Part shown: one piece after another, positions 1 to 8,308 of the stretch | Layout: every line of letters begins with the position of its first letter | Numbering within the stretch: position 1 is the stretch's first letter | NCBI GenBank assembly: GCA_021324575.1 | Contig: JAJPIW010000012.1 | Span: 19,062-83,061 of the forward strand | Origin: Intrasporangiaceae bacterium | GTDB taxonomy: Bacteria; Actinomycetota; Actinomycetes; Actinomycetales; Dermatophilaceae | Reading direction: 5' to 3' | Length of the DNA stretch: 64,000 nt | The notes under the pieces: generated by a model | Seen by the model: the letters and a program-made list of their open reading frames with translations, nothing else | What the model was told of the DNA's origin: nothing | Database searches by the model: none | Made by a program: the position numbers and the translations under genes

Positions 1-1
1 G

Positions 2-673
2 GTGCTGTCCGACGCCGTGGCCGCAGTCCGTGACGAGGGTGGCTTCAGCGCCTCAGCGACGGTCACCGGACCCGACGGAGTCTCCCGGCCGCTCCGGGTG
101 GCCATGCCGGGCAGGCACAACCTGCAGAACGCAGCTGCCGCGTATGCCGCTTCGGTGCTGGGTCTTGGCGTGGATGCCGACGCGGTCCTGGCCGGCCTGG
201 CCGACTTCACCGGTGCCCGTCGCCGGTTCGAGGTGATCGGGACGGCCGGGGGAGTGACCGTCGTCGACGACTACGCCCACAACGCCGGCAAGGTCACCGC
301 GCTCGTGCACACCGCGGTGGGCCTCGTGGGCTCTGACCGGGTGCGCGTGATCTTCCAGCCCCATCTGTACTCACGGACCCGTGACTTCGCCGATGGCTTC
401 GGGGCCGGCTTGGCGGCGGCCGACGACGTGGTGCTCCTGCCGATCTACGGTGCCCGCGAGGAGCCGATGCCCGGTGTCACGAGCGAGCTGGTCGCCGACG
501 CCGTCCGCCGGCACAACCCCAAGGCTCAGGTGGACGTTGAGACTGACCGCACGGAGCTGGTCCGCCGTCTCGCGGAGCGAGCGCGGCCGGGCGACCTCGT
601 CCTCGTCGTCGGTGCGGGCGACGTCACGACGCTCGCACCGGAGATCCTCGCCGCGATCGGCGGCGCGCAGTGA
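2..673 (+). CDS. murC: UDP-N-acetylmuramate--L-alanine ligase, 3' part
   Basis: C-terminal 223 residues of MurC, the ATP-dependent cytoplasmic ligase that adds L-alanine to UDP-MurNAc in peptidoglycan precursor synthesis. The 5' part lies outside the window. Visible are the end of the Mur central domain (GRHNLQNAAAAYAA) and the start of the C-terminal domain with FQPHLYSRT and the DDYAH motif. The residues after DDYAH read NAGKV instead of the usual HPTEV, a noticeable variant. The stop overlaps the ftsQ GTG start by four bases, indicating translational coupling within the division/cell-wall operon. Assignment to MurC rather than another Mur ligase rests on the FQPHLYSRT segment and on ftsQ following directly. 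Confidence 0.93.
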   Translation: MLSDAVAAVRDEGGFSASATVTGPDGVSRPLRVAMPGRHNLQNAAAAYAASVLGLGVDADAVLAGLADFTGARRRFEVIGTAGGVTVVDDYAHNAGKVTALVHTAVGLVGSDRVRVIFQPHLYSRTRDFADGFGAGLAAADDVVLLPIYGAREEPMPGVTSELVADAVRRHNPKAQVDVETDRTELVRRLAERARPGDLVLVVGAGDVTTLAPEILAAIGGAQ

Positions 674-1413
674 CCGGGCTGACCGAGCGGCGAGGCGTCC
701 GGTCGGCGAAGGACCGGTTCGAGGACCGCGCCAGAGCGGTGCGTCGACGGCCGCTGCGCCGCGCGGCATACGCGATCCTGACCCTCGCCCTGGCCGTCCT
801 CGTCGGCTGGACCTTCTGGGGCTCGACCCTGCTCTCGGTCCGAGACGTGGCGGTCGACGGCCTGCCCACCGGCGAAGTGGCAGCCGTCCGGGCCGTGGCG
901 ACCGACCAGATCGGCACCCCGCTCGCGCGGGTCGACACCGGGGCGGTCAGCGCTCGAGTGCTCACCCGCGCGGAGATCGCCGAGGTCAAGGTGGTCCGGT
1001 CCTGGCCCCACACCCTGACGATCAAGGCCGTCCCCCGAACGGCCGCCCTCGTCCTGCGCAACCCTCAGGGTCAACTGGAGGTCGTGGACGCGGGAGGTGT
1101 CCGGTTCGGCATCGTCCAGACGCGACCTGCGGGTGTACCACTCGTCACGGCCACCTCGGCGGACGCGGTCACGCCCGGCGCGCTGACCGCTGCACTCAGC
1201 GTCGTCGGGGCGCTCCCGCCGGACCTGGCCAGGACGGTGTCCGGCATCACGGTCGGCGGTGCCAACCTGGTCACCTTCACCACCGGGTCGACCGAGGTCG
1301 TGTGGGGCGGCGCCGGGCAGGAGGACCTCAAGGTCCGGATCGTGACGACGCTGTTGCGCACCCACCCCAAGCTCATCGACGTGTCGGCGCCGCAGACCCC
1401 GGTGAGCAGATGA
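670..1413 (+). CDS. ftsQ: Cell division protein FtsQ
   Basis: Single-pass divisome protein of 247 residues. FtsQ links FtsL/FtsB to the septal synthesis machinery on the outer face of the membrane. A basic cytoplasmic N-terminus is followed by one membrane segment at about residues 33-52 (YAILTLALAVLVGWTFWG), then a POTRA domain beginning LLSVRDVAVDG, then the FtsQ beta domain. The GTG start overlaps the murC stop (GTGA). The order murC-ftsQ-ftsZ without ftsA is the usual actinobacterial arrangement. A 241-bp gap before ftsZ suggests that ftsZ has its own promoter. Confidence 0.95.
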   Translation: MTGLTERRGVRSAKDRFEDRARAVRRRPLRRAAYAILTLALAVLVGWTFWGSTLLSVRDVAVDGLPTGEVAAVRAVATDQIGTPLARVDTGAVSARVLTRAEIAEVKVVRSWPHTLTIKAVPRTAALVLRNPQGQLEVVDAGGVRFGIVQTRPAGVPLVTATSADAVTPGALTAALSVVGALPPDLARTVSGITVGGANLVTFTTGSTEVVWGGAGQEDLKVRIVTTLLRTHPKLIDVSAPQTPVSR

Positions 1414-1654
1414 CGCGGGGTTCCTGAGACAGTTGTGCCTGATGGGGCGGACGTGATCTCACCGTGGCGAAATCGGCCGACGAACCGCACGACACGCCCG
1501 GCCTGTCGTTGCTTGACGTGACCTGAACGCCTAGCGTCGCTCACGCGCGAGGATCACAAAAGCATAACCGTGAACTTCACGTCAAGCGTTTGTCGGTCCC
1601 GCACCCACCCTGTACATCTCACTCAACACCCTGCTCCACACGAGAGGCGCCACC
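1414..1654 (+). promoter_or_regulatory. Upstream region of ftsZ
   Basis: 241-bp non-coding gap with locally higher AT content than the neighbouring genes, for example around 1556-1585. A TTGACG hexamer lies at 1513-1518, but no -10 box sits at ordinary spacing from it, so I do not fix a promoter. A purine-rich ribosome site (GAGAGG) lies at 1642-1647, seven bases before the ftsZ GTG. Confidence 0.4.
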
Positions 1655-2869
1655 GTGGCATCACCCCAGAACTACCTCGCCGTCATCAAGGTCGTCGGTA
1701 TCGGCGGCGGTGGCGTCAACGCCATCAACCGGATGATCGAGGTCGGGCTCAAGGGCGTCGAGTTCATCGCCATCAACACCGACGCCCAGGCGCTGCTCAT
1801 GAGCGACGCCGACGTCAAGCTCGACGTCGGCCGGGAGCTGACCCGCGGTCTCGGCGCCGGCGCCGACCCGGAGGTCGGCAAGAAGGCCGCCGAGGACCAC
1901 GCGGAGGAGATCGAGGAGGTGCTCAAGGGCGCCGACATGGTCTTCGTCACCGCCGGCGAGGGCGGCGGCACGGGCACCGGTGGTGCGCCGGTGGTGGCGC
2001 GCATCGCCAGGGGCCTGGGCGCCCTCACCATCGGCGTGGTCACCCGACCCTTCACTTTCGAGGGCCGCCGGCGGGCCAACCAGGCCGAGTCCGGCATCGG
2101 CGGCCTGCGCGAGGAGGTCGACACCCTCATCGTGATCCCCAACGACCGGTTGCTCTCCATCAGCGACCGCGGGGTGTCCATGCTGGACGCGTTCCGCAGC
2201 GCCGACCAGGTCCTCCTCTCCGGCGTCCAGGGCATCACCGACCTGATCACCACGCCGGGCCTGATCAACCTGGACTTCGCCGACGTCAAGTCGGTCATGC
2301 AGGGCGCCGGCTCGGCACTCATGGGCATCGGCTCCTCCCGCGGCGAGGACCGTGCCGTCCAGGCGGCCGAGCTGGCCATCTCCAGCCCGCTGCTCGAGGC
2401 GAGCATCGACGGGGCCCACGGCGTGCTGCTGTCCATCCAGGGCGGCAGCGACCTGGGTCTCTTCGAGATCAACGAGGCCGCCCGCCTGGTCCAGGAGGCC
2501 GCCCACCCCGAGGCCAACATCATCTTCGGTGCGGTCATCGACGACGCGCTGGGCGACGAGGTCCGGGTCACTGTCATCGCGGCCGGTTTCGACGGCGGCG
2601 CCCCGGTCCGTCGTGGCGACGACCGCGCGCTCGGCACCGTCCATGCCGGCGGGCGTCCGGCGCAGTCGGCTCCTCCGCAGGCTGCCGCAGCCCAGCGGCC
2701 GGCTCCCGAGCGGGCCGAGCCCGCCGCGGCGCAGCCGGCCGACGGCCAGTCAGGCGCTCGTCCCGAGGCCGCGCAGCGCCCCAGCCCGGCGGCGCCCGCC
2801 CAGCAGCCGCCGCGCACGGTCACCTTCGACGACGGTGACGACCTGGACGTGCCCGACTTCCTCAAGTAG
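1655..2869 (+). CDS. ftsZ: Cell division GTPase FtsZ
   Basis: Tubulin-like GTPase of 404 residues that polymerises into the cytokinetic ring. The tubulin signature GGGTGTG is in the [12 protein letters not shown] loop near residue 105; the T7 loop residues [11 protein letters not shown] are present. After the globular core (to about residue 318) comes a Pro/Ala/Gln-rich linker of about 75 residues, then the conserved tail [10 protein letters not shown], which in this family binds partners such as SepF; sepF lies 1.6 kb downstream. The GTG start at 1655 is chosen because GAGAGG lies seven bases upstream and the protein begins with the usual [20 protein letters not shown] pattern. A hairpin follows the stop. 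Confidence 0.98.
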   Translation: MASPQNYLAVIKVVGIGGGGVNAINRMIEVGLKGVEFIAINTDAQALLMSDADVKLDVGRELTRGLGAGADPEVGKKAAEDHAEEIEEVLKGADMVFVTAGEGGGTGTGGAPVVARIARGLGALTIGVVTRPFTFEGRRRANQAESGIGGLREEVDTLIVIPNDRLLSISDRGVSMLDAFRSADQVLLSGVQGITDLITTPGLINLDFADVKSVMQGAGSALMGIGSSRGEDRAVQAAELAISSPLLEASIDGAHGVLLSIQGGSDLGLFEINEAARLVQEAAHPEANIIFGAVIDDALGDEVRVTVIAAGFDGGAPVRRGDDRALGTVHAGGRPAQSAPPQAAAAQRPAPERAEPAAAQPADGQSGARPEAAQRPSPAAPAQQPPRTVTFDDGDDLDVPDFLK

Positions 2870-2888
2870 GTCGACCACGACTCTCCCC

Positions 2889-2921
2889 GCAGCCTCGGCG
2901 CCGACACGGCGCCGGGGCTGC
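2889..2921 (+). terminator. Hairpin after ftsZ
   Basis: A 14-bp stem (2889-2902 with 2908-2921) with one G-T wobble and a five-base loop lies directly after ftsZ. No U-tract follows, as is common for actinobacterial terminators. It would separate ftsZ from pgeF, which has its own -10-like hexamer immediately downstream. Confidence 0.65.
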
Positions 2922-2942
2922 GGCGTGTCCGGGCCGATGGCA

Positions 2943-2948
2943 TACGGT
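2943..2948 (+). promoter_or_regulatory. -10 box of leaderless pgeF promoter
   Basis: TACGGT lies six bases before the GTG at 2955. It is part of a copy of the dispersed GGCATACG motif (2939-2946). Spacing from -10 box to start codon fits a leaderless transcript, and no Shine-Dalgarno sequence is visible. Inference from position only. Confidence 0.45.
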
Positions 2949-2954
2949 CGTCCT

Positions 2955-3677
2955 GTGTTCTTCTGGCGCGAGGCTGACGACGGGATCGACCGGTCCTTCA
3001 CCGACCGGTCGGCAGGCCACAGCGTCGGGCCGTATGCCGGGCTCAACCTCGGGGGCAAGGTCGGCGACGACCCCGCGGTCGTCGAGGAGAACCGTCACGA
3101 CCTGGCGGCCCAGGTCGGCGTCGAGCGCGACCACCTCCTGTTCATGGACCAGTGCCACGGCGCGCAGGTCGCGGTGGTCGACGGGCCGTATGTCGGTGGT
3201 GCGGTGCCACGCGTCGACGCGCTCGTCACGGCGAGACCGGGCCTGGCCCTGGCCGCACTCGTCGCGGACTGCACGCCGGTCCTGTTGTGGGACAACGAGT
3301 CTGGCGTCATTGCAGCAGTGCACTCGGGCCGCCCTGGGCTCATCGCCGGCGTGGTCCCGGCCGCCGTCACGGCGATGAGGGATCTCGGTGCAGGGCAGAT
3401 CCGCGGCGTCGTCGGCCCCTCGGTCTGCGGCCGGTGCTACGAGGTGCCCGAGCAGATGCAGGCCGACGCGGCCCGCGTCGCACCGAGCAGCCGGGCCCGC
3501 TCGTGGACCGGCACGACGGCCATCGACATCGCCACGGGAGTCGTGGACCAGCTCGTGTCGGCCGGTGTCGAGGTCGGCTGGGTCGCGGGGTGCACGCGGG
3601 AGACCGAGCGTCTCTACTCCTACCGCCGCGACGGCAGCACCGGGCGCTTCGCCGGCGTCATCGTCCGCCGCCCATGA
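2955..3677 (+). CDS. pgeF: YfiH/PgeF family peptidoglycan editing factor (laccase-domain protein)
   Basis: 240-residue protein of the YfiH family. Characterised members remove wrongly incorporated residues from muropeptide precursors; others were described as purine nucleoside phosphorylases or laccases. The metal-binding Cys/His set is visible in MDQCHGAQV, VADCTPVLLWD and AAVHSGRPGL; the last is usually HAGWRG, so the loop is a variant. The GTG at 2955 gives the normal N-terminus (FFWRE) and lies six bases after a TACGGT hexamer; an in-frame ATG at 2937 would add six residues. It sits between ftsZ and yggS, the usual actinobacterial position, and its stop overlaps the yggS start. Confidence 0.88.
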   Translation: MFFWREADDGIDRSFTDRSAGHSVGPYAGLNLGGKVGDDPAVVEENRHDLAAQVGVERDHLLFMDQCHGAQVAVVDGPYVGGAVPRVDALVTARPGLALAALVADCTPVLLWDNESGVIAAVHSGRPGLIAGVVPAAVTAMRDLGAGQIRGVVGPSVCGRCYEVPEQMQADAARVAPSSRARSWTGTTAIDIATGVVDQLVSAGVEVGWVAGCTRETERLYSYRRDGSTGRFAGVIVRRP

Positions 3678-4372
3678 CCGACCGGCGCGAGGAGCTGTCC
3701 GCAGGCCTTGAGGCGGTGGAGAACCGGATCCTCGCTGCCTGCGCAGCTGCCGGACGGGACCGCTCTGAGATCACCCTCGTCGTCGTGACCAAGCACTTCC
3801 CGTCCGCCGACGTCGAGCTGCTCCGAGGTCTCGGCGTCACCGACGTCGGGGAGAACCGGGACCAGGAGGCCGCCGAGAAGTTCGCCCACCTGCGCGACCG
3901 CGAGGACCTCACCCTGCACTTCGTGGGTCAGGTGCAGACCAACAAGGCCGGCCACGTCGCGTCGTATGCCGATGTCGTCCACTCGGTCGACCGGCAGCGC
4001 CTCGTGACGGCGCTCGACCGCGGCGCCGAACGGGCCGGGCGTCGGGTTCGGTGCCTTGTCCAGATAGCTCTCGACGACGAGGTGGGGCGTGGCGGCGTAC
4101 CGGCCGGCTCGGCGCGAGCTGTCGCCGACGCCGTGGCCGAGGCGTCGCACCTCGACCTCGGTGGCGTCATGGCGGTGGCCCCGCTCGGAGCCGACCCCGC
4201 GGCTGCGTTCACCCGACTGCGAGAGGTCGCGACCGGCATACGGGCTGACCATCCGGAGGCCTCCTGGGTCTCGGCCGGGATGAGCGGGGACCTGGAAGCA
4301 GCGATCGGCGCCGGTGCGACACACCTGCGTGTCGGCACGGCAATCCTCGGAACTCGCCTGTCACTTCGGTAA
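3674..4372 (+). CDS. yggS: YggS family pyridoxal-phosphate homeostasis protein
   Basis: 232-residue PLP-binding protein with an alanine-racemase-type TIM barrel. Family members buffer PLP and affect amino-acid and keto-acid balance; no catalytic turnover is established. The PLP lysine is in VVVTKHFP (about residue 39), followed by GENRDQEA and [13 protein letters not shown], all family hallmarks, and by [12 protein letters not shown] and LRVGTAILG near the C-terminus. The ATG overlaps the pgeF stop (ATGA), implying coupled translation. sepF follows after 65 bases. Confidence 0.93.
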   Translation: MTDRREELSAGLEAVENRILAACAAAGRDRSEITLVVVTKHFPSADVELLRGLGVTDVGENRDQEAAEKFAHLRDREDLTLHFVGQVQTNKAGHVASYADVVHSVDRQRLVTALDRGAERAGRRVRCLVQIALDDEVGRGGVPAGSARAVADAVAEASHLDLGGVMAVAPLGADPAAAFTRLREVATGIRADHPEASWVSAGMSGDLEAAIGAGATHLRVGTAILGTRLSLR

Positions 4373-4437
4373 CTTCATTCACGAACGGATCGGTCAGGCC
4401 ACCCCTGGTCGTACGCACGGGAATGAGGGAGTTCGGC

Positions 4438-4905
4438 ATGGCTGGCGCGCTGCGCAAGACGATGGTCTACCTGGGTTTGGCCGAGGAGGACCAGCGCTAC
4501 GACGGCTACGACGACTACGCCTACGACGACGAGCCGGCCGGCCACCACGAGGAGCACACGGCCGAGGTCACACCGATCCGGCGCACGCCGATGGCTCACG
4601 TCGTCCGCGACCCGGAGGTCGGTGCCCTGAACCGGATCACGACGATCCACCCGCGGACCTACAACGAGGCCAAGACGATCGGCGAGAACTTCCGCGCCGG
4701 CACCCCGGTCATCATGAACCTCACCGACATGGACGACTCCGACGCCAAGCGTCTCGTCGACTTCGCCGCCGGTCTGGTCTTCGGCCTGCACGGCGCCATC
4801 GAGCGGGTCACCGCCAAGGTCTTCCTCCTTTCGCCCTCGCACGTCGAGGTGTCGGCCGAGGAGGCCGGCCCGGAGCCGGCCCGCGCCCTGTTCAACCAGT
4901 CCTGA
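4438..4905 (+). CDS. sepF: Cell division protein SepF
   Basis: 155-residue cytoplasmic protein that anchors FtsZ filaments to the membrane; in actinobacteria it takes the place of FtsA. The N-terminus [18 protein letters not shown] forms the amphipathic membrane-binding helix. An Asp/Tyr-rich linker follows, then the SepF beta-alpha core ([35 protein letters not shown]). The ATG at 4438 is preferred over an in-frame ATG at 4423 because it gives the conserved N-terminus and has GAGGGAG about six bases upstream. Confidence 0.96.
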   Translation: MAGALRKTMVYLGLAEEDQRYDGYDDYAYDDEPAGHHEEHTAEVTPIRRTPMAHVVRDPEVGALNRITTIHPRTYNEAKTIGENFRAGTPVIMNLTDMDDSDAKRLVDFAAGLVFGLHGAIERVTAKVFLLSPSHVEVSAEEAGPEPARALFNQS

Positions 4906-4976
4906 CCGGTCTCACAGCCACCCCACAGCCAGTTCCCGGACTGCGTGGGTGATGCTGGAGCCATGGTGAACCATCC

Positions 4977-5252
4977 ATGACCGCCATCCGTGAGGTCGTC
5001 GACCTCGTCCTTCTGCTCGCCCTCATCGTGCTGCTGGGCCGGCTCGTCCTGGACTGGATCCAGGTGTTCGCACGCGACTGGCGGCCCCGAGGGCCGGTCC
5101 TCGTCGTCGCCGAGGGCGTCTATACCGTGACCGATCCGCCGATCAAGGCGATCCGGCGTGTCATCCCGCCCTTGCGGATCGGTGGAATGAGCATCGATCT
5201 GGCGTTCATGGTTCTCCTCCTGGCGATCTACATCCTCCGAGCCATCGTCTAG
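4977..5252 (+). CDS. YggT family membrane protein
   Basis: 91-residue protein with two predicted membrane helices, at about residues 7-27 (VVDLVLLLALIVLLGRLVLD) and 72-90, joined by a loop containing the family motif TDPPIKAIRRVIPPLRIGG. YggT proteins are found beside sepF and divIVA in Gram-positive genomes and are thought to take part in division or envelope functions, but no biochemical role is established. It is co-directional with sepF (71-bp gap) and divIVA (66-bp gap). Confidence 0.88.
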   Translation: MTAIREVVDLVLLLALIVLLGRLVLDWIQVFARDWRPRGPVLVVAEGVYTVTDPPIKAIRRVIPPLRIGGMSIDLAFMVLLLAIYILRAIV

Positions 5253-5318
5253 GGTTGGCTCTCGAGCCTGCGCCATCCGGTCGCGGCTGATGGTGATCCG
5301 ATCCCCTCGAGGTGACAC

Positions 5319-6740
5319 ATGGCGCTCACGCCCGAAGAGGTCCTCAACAAGACCTTCACCCAGACCCAGTTCCGTCGTGGCTACGACGAGCGCGAGGTCG
5401 ACGACTTCCTCGACGAGGTGGTCGCCGAGATGCGACGCCTGGCCAAGGACACCGAGGACACGCGCACCCAGCTCAACGAGTGCAGGGAGGGCCGCGGGCT
5501 GGATCCGGTCGCCGTCGCCCCCGTCTCGCTCGAGAAGGCCGATGCCGAGGACTCAGGCGCGGCCTTGGCCGAGGTGCAGGCGCGCAACGCCGAGCTGGAG
5601 AAGCTCGCTGCCGAGTACCAGGAGCGCATCGCCCAGCTCGAGGGCGAGCACGGACAGCTCCAGACCGAGCACGCCGACCTCCGCTCGGCCCACGAGGACG
5701 TCCAGGGCAGGCTCGCCTCGCTGACCGACGAGCACGCCAACGTCACCGGCCAGCTCGACAGCCTCCGCGGCGACCACGACACCCTGCGCGGTCAGCACGA
5801 CAGCCTCCGGTCCACCCTCGACCAGCGGGCCGCCGACGACTCGGCCGCCGAGGAGAACGCCGACACGCACGTGTCCACACTCGCCTCGCGCGTCGAGGAG
5901 GCCGAGCGCGACGCCCAGGAGCGGATCGCCAAGGCCAACGACGAGGCCCGGGCGGCCGAGCAGGAGGCTCAGGCGGCACAGGAGCGCGCCAAGGCAGCCG
6001 AGCAGGAGGCCGACGAGCGGATTGCCGCTGCCCAGTCGCGCCAGCCCGAGGAAACGGCCACCGGCTCTGACAGCGGCAACGGTGCCGAGCTCGCCGGTGC
6101 CGCGGCTGCCGGGGGCCTGGGTGCCGCCGGCGTCCTGGCCCTGGCCCAGCGCCTCCACGACGAGCACGTCGCGGCGGGTACCTCCCAGCGCCAGCAGCTC
6201 ATCGACGAGGGCCAGAGCCGCCATGACGAGCTCGTCGCCAAGGGCCAGTCACACCACGACGACCTCATCGCGACAGCGACCTCCCAGCACGATGACCTCA
6301 TTGCGACGGCGACCTCCCAGCACGACGACCTCATTGCGACGGCGACCTCCCAGCACGACGACCTCATCGCGACGGCGACCTCCCAGCGCGACGAGATGCT
6401 CAGCACGGCCACCTCCCAGCGCGACGAGATGCTCAACACCGCATCGGCCAAGCGCGACGAGATGCTGACCGAGGCGCGCGAGCGTTCGACCGGCATGGTG
6501 GCCGAGGCCCAGCAGAAGAAGGCGGCCATCCTCGCCGAGCTCGCCGCTGAGCAGGAGACGCTCGAGGGCCACATCGAGCAGCTGAAGTCCTTCGAGAGCT
6601 CCTACCGCTCGCAGCTGAAGAGCTACATCACCGACCAGCTCGACCAGCTCGACCAGACCGCAGTCGACCTTCCCAAGTCGTCTGCTGACGCCGAGGCTGC
6701 CGACGCGCCCAGCCCCGAGCACGAAGCACAGCAGGCCTGA
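5319..6740 (+). CDS. divIVA: DivIVA/Wag31-type polar growth protein with hendecad repeats
   Basis: 473-residue coiled-coil protein that marks curved membrane at poles and directs apical wall growth in actinobacteria. Residues 1-45 form the DivIVA lipid-binding domain (MALTPEEVLNKTFTQTQF, GYDEREVDDFLDEVV). Heptad coiled coil follows (about 85-250), then an Ala/Gly-rich break near residue 255-272. From residue 291 to about 422 the chain is built from 11-residue units of the form (H/R)D(D/E)(L/M)(I/L)-A-T-A-T-S-Q, four of them identical. The protein is longer than Wag31 of Mycobacterium (about 260 residues). Position after sepF and yggT is standard. An ATG start with only a weak ribosome site (GAGG) is visible. 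Confidence 0.93.
   Translation: MALTPEEVLNKTFTQTQFRRGYDEREVDDFLDEVVAEMRRLAKDTEDTRTQLNECREGRGLDPVAVAPVSLEKADAEDSGAALAEVQARNAELEKLAAEYQERIAQLEGEHGQLQTEHADLRSAHEDVQGRLASLTDEHANVTGQLDSLRGDHDTLRGQHDSLRSTLDQRAADDSAAEENADTHVSTLASRVEEAERDAQERIAKANDEARAAEQEAQAAQERAKAAEQEADERIAAAQSRQPEETATGSDSGNGAELAGAAAAGGLGAAGVLALAQRLHDEHVAAGTSQRQQLIDEGQSRHDELVAKGQSHHDDLIATATSQHDDLIATATSQHDDLIATATSQHDDLIATATSQRDEMLSTATSQRDEMLNTASAKRDEMLTEARERSTGMVAEAQQKKAAILAELAAEQETLEGHIEQLKSFESSYRSQLKSYITDQLDQLDQTAVDLPKSSADAEAADAPSPEHEAQQA
6255..6386 (+). repeat. Four tandem 33-bp repeats inside divIVA
   Basis: Four copies of a 33-bp unit, differing only at a few third-codon positions, encode four identical 11-residue segments (HDDLIATATSQ, residues 313-356). 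Further diverged units extend on both sides. The unit length matches a hendecad coiled-coil period, and copy number is likely to vary between strains by slippage or recombination (inference). Confidence 0.9.
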
Positions 6741-6758
6741 GGGCCGGCTGCGCCGCTC

Positions 6759-6796
6759 ACGGACGCCCGCACCCGGGCACGGGTGCGGACGTCCGT
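6759..6796 (+). terminator. Hairpin after divIVA
   Basis: A 17-bp stem (6759-6775 with 6780-6796) with a single mismatch and a four-base loop lies 19 bases after the divIVA stop. It is the clearest end to the division operon and separates it from the DksA-like gene. Confidence 0.75.
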
Positions 6797-6914
6797 GCGT
6801 GGTCACGCGGCGCGCCGACAGGGGGCCCGGTTTGGCTCGGGGGTGTGGGGGTCATATCCTTCGCAGCACTGCCTGAGCGCGGGCGGTCACGAGGCAGGCG
6901 AGACAAGGACGGTC

Positions 6915-7745
6915 ATGGCGGCACAGCGAGCGGTGTCTACCCGACGCACGTCGAGCGCGACCAAGGCCGCGACCTCCAAACCGCCGGCAGCGAGCAGGGC
7001 CACACCTGCGAAGGCCGCCAAAACTGCTCCGGCCAAGGTGGCCAAGAGCAGCCCGGCGGCGCCGACGACGAGCGCTCCCTCACGGGCTTCGAAGGTGGCA
7101 ACCACGAAGGCCGCGACGACGAAGGCTGTATCGACGAAGGCCGCGACGGCCACGGCCACCAAGGTCGCCCCGGCGAAAGCCACCAAGGCTGCTCCGGCGA
7201 AGGCTGCTCCGGCGAAGGCTGCTCCGGCGAAGGCTGCTCCGGCGAAGGCCGCTCCGGCGAAGGCTGCTCCGGCGAAGGCCACCAAGGCCGCTCCGGCGAA
7301 AGCGGCTCCGGCGAAGGCCGCTCCGGTCCGGGCGACGCGCGCCGCTGCGAAGGTGACCTTGCCCGTCCGTGGCGACGAGCAGCCGTGGACCGCCGCGGAG
7401 CTCAAGGGGGTCCGGGCCGAGATCGAGGCCGACATGGAGCGCCTGCGCGCCGAGATCGAGCAGGCCGAGTCCGAGCTCGTCGGCCTCATGCGCGACTCCG
7501 GGGACGGGGCCGGGGACGACCAGGCCGATGCCGGCACCAAGACCTACGAGCGGGAGCAGGAGATGTCGGTCGCCGCCAACGCTCGGGAGATGTTCCTCCA
7601 GAACGAGCACGCGCTCGAGCGGATCGCCAACGGCACCTACGGCCTGTGCGAGTCCTGTGGCCGGCCGATCGGCAAGCTCCGGCTCCAGGCCGCGCCCCGA
7701 GCGACCCTCTGCCTGGACTGCAAGAAGAAGCAGGAACGGCGCTGA
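6915..7745 (+). CDS. DksA/TraR-type zinc-finger protein with a lysine/alanine histone-like tail
   Basis: 276 residues. The C-terminal third is a DksA/TraR-like module: a two-helix coiled coil (about 157-195) and a four-cysteine zinc finger, CESC at 245-248 and CLDC at 266-269, with CGRPIGKLRL between. Such proteins bind the RNA polymerase secondary channel or are uncharacterised regulators. The N-terminal 150 residues are almost only Ala, Lys, Pro and Thr, with AAPAK units repeated, resembling histone H1 tails or the HupB tail; DNA binding is therefore likely (inference). The ATG at 6915 follows AAGGA at a good distance. The stop overlaps the next frame, lspA. Confidence 0.85.
   Translation: MAAQRAVSTRRTSSATKAATSKPPAASRATPAKAAKTAPAKVAKSSPAAPTTSAPSRASKVATTKAATTKAVSTKAATATATKVAPAKATKAAPAKAAPAKAAPAKAAPAKAAPAKAAPAKATKAAPAKAAPAKAAPVRATRAAAKVTLPVRGDEQPWTAAELKGVRAEIEADMERLRAEIEQAESELVGLMRDSGDGAGDDQADAGTKTYEREQEMSVAANAREMFLQNEHALERIANGTYGLCESCGRPIGKLRLQAAPRATLCLDCKKKQERR
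7183..7320 (+). repeat. 15-bp tandem repeats encoding AAPAK units
   Basis: About nine near-identical 15-bp units (consensus GCTCCGGCGAAGGCT) in tandem, interrupted twice by ACCAAG codons. They encode the Lys/Ala/Pro tail of the zinc-finger protein. Slippage between strains is expected. Confidence 0.85.
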
Positions 7746-8308
7746 GCAGTCGCAGGACAACCTCTTCCGTCGTCGACCTCCACCCAGGCCGCCGGCGTGG
7801 CATTCGGGCTCTGCTCCTCGTCGTGGCTGCCATGGCCCTTGCTGCCGACCAGCTGACCAAGGTACTTGCCCTGGCCCACCTCACGCCGGGCCGGCCGGTC
7901 GACCTCGTGGGTTCGTGGTTGCGGCTCACCTTGATTCGCAACCCCGGCGCAGCGTTCTCCCTCGGTGACCGGGCGACCTGGCTGCTCACCATCATCGCCA
8001 TCGGGGTCCTCATCGCGATCGGCACGATGGCCCGTCGGCTCGGTTCGCGCGCCTGGGCCGTCGCGCTCGGGCTCATCCTGGGTGGCGCTCTGGGCAACCT
8101 CGTCGACCGCTTCTTCCGGGCACCCGGACCCGGTCGGGGGCAGGTCGTCGACTTCATCGACTACTTCGGCCTGTTCATCGGCAACGTCGCGGACATCGCC
8201 ATCGTGGGGGCCGCCGCCTATATTGCGGTTCTGTCGCTGCGCGGCGTCCCCGCGAGCGGAAAGCCGGCGGGCCGGCATACCCAGGACGCCGTGGGGCACG
8301 GCGCGTGA
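7742..8308 (+). CDS. lspA: Lipoprotein signal peptidase (signal peptidase II)
   Basis: Membrane aspartyl protease that cleaves prolipoprotein signal peptides. Four membrane segments are visible, beginning [18 protein letters not shown]. The catalytic aspartates lie in GNLVDRFF and NVADIAIV, and VVDFIDYF and IRNPGAAFS are family motifs. The start is uncertain: no ATG or GTG occurs in frame upstream of the first membrane segment. A CTG at 7742 overlaps the upstream TGA (CTGA) and gives 188 residues; GTG 7823 or ATG 7832 would cut into the first helix. The stop overlaps the next gene's GTG, so lspA and the pseudouridine synthase are coupled. Confidence 0.88.
   Translation: MSSRRTTSSVVDLHPGRRRGIRALLLVVAAMALAADQLTKVLALAHLTPGRPVDLVGSWLRLTLIRNPGAAFSLGDRATWLLTIIAIGVLIAIGTMARRLGSRAWAVALGLILGGALGNLVDRFFRAPGPGRGQVVDFIDYFGLFIGNVADIAIVGAAAYIAVLSLRGVPASGKPAGRHTQDAVGHGA

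Noticed and set aside
1513..1537. TTGACG/TAGCGT as ftsZ promoter
   Set aside because: Spacing is 13 bp, too short for a standard sigma-70 promoter.
7183..7320. CRISPR-like array
   Set aside because: The units are uninterrupted 15-bp coding repeats without spacers.
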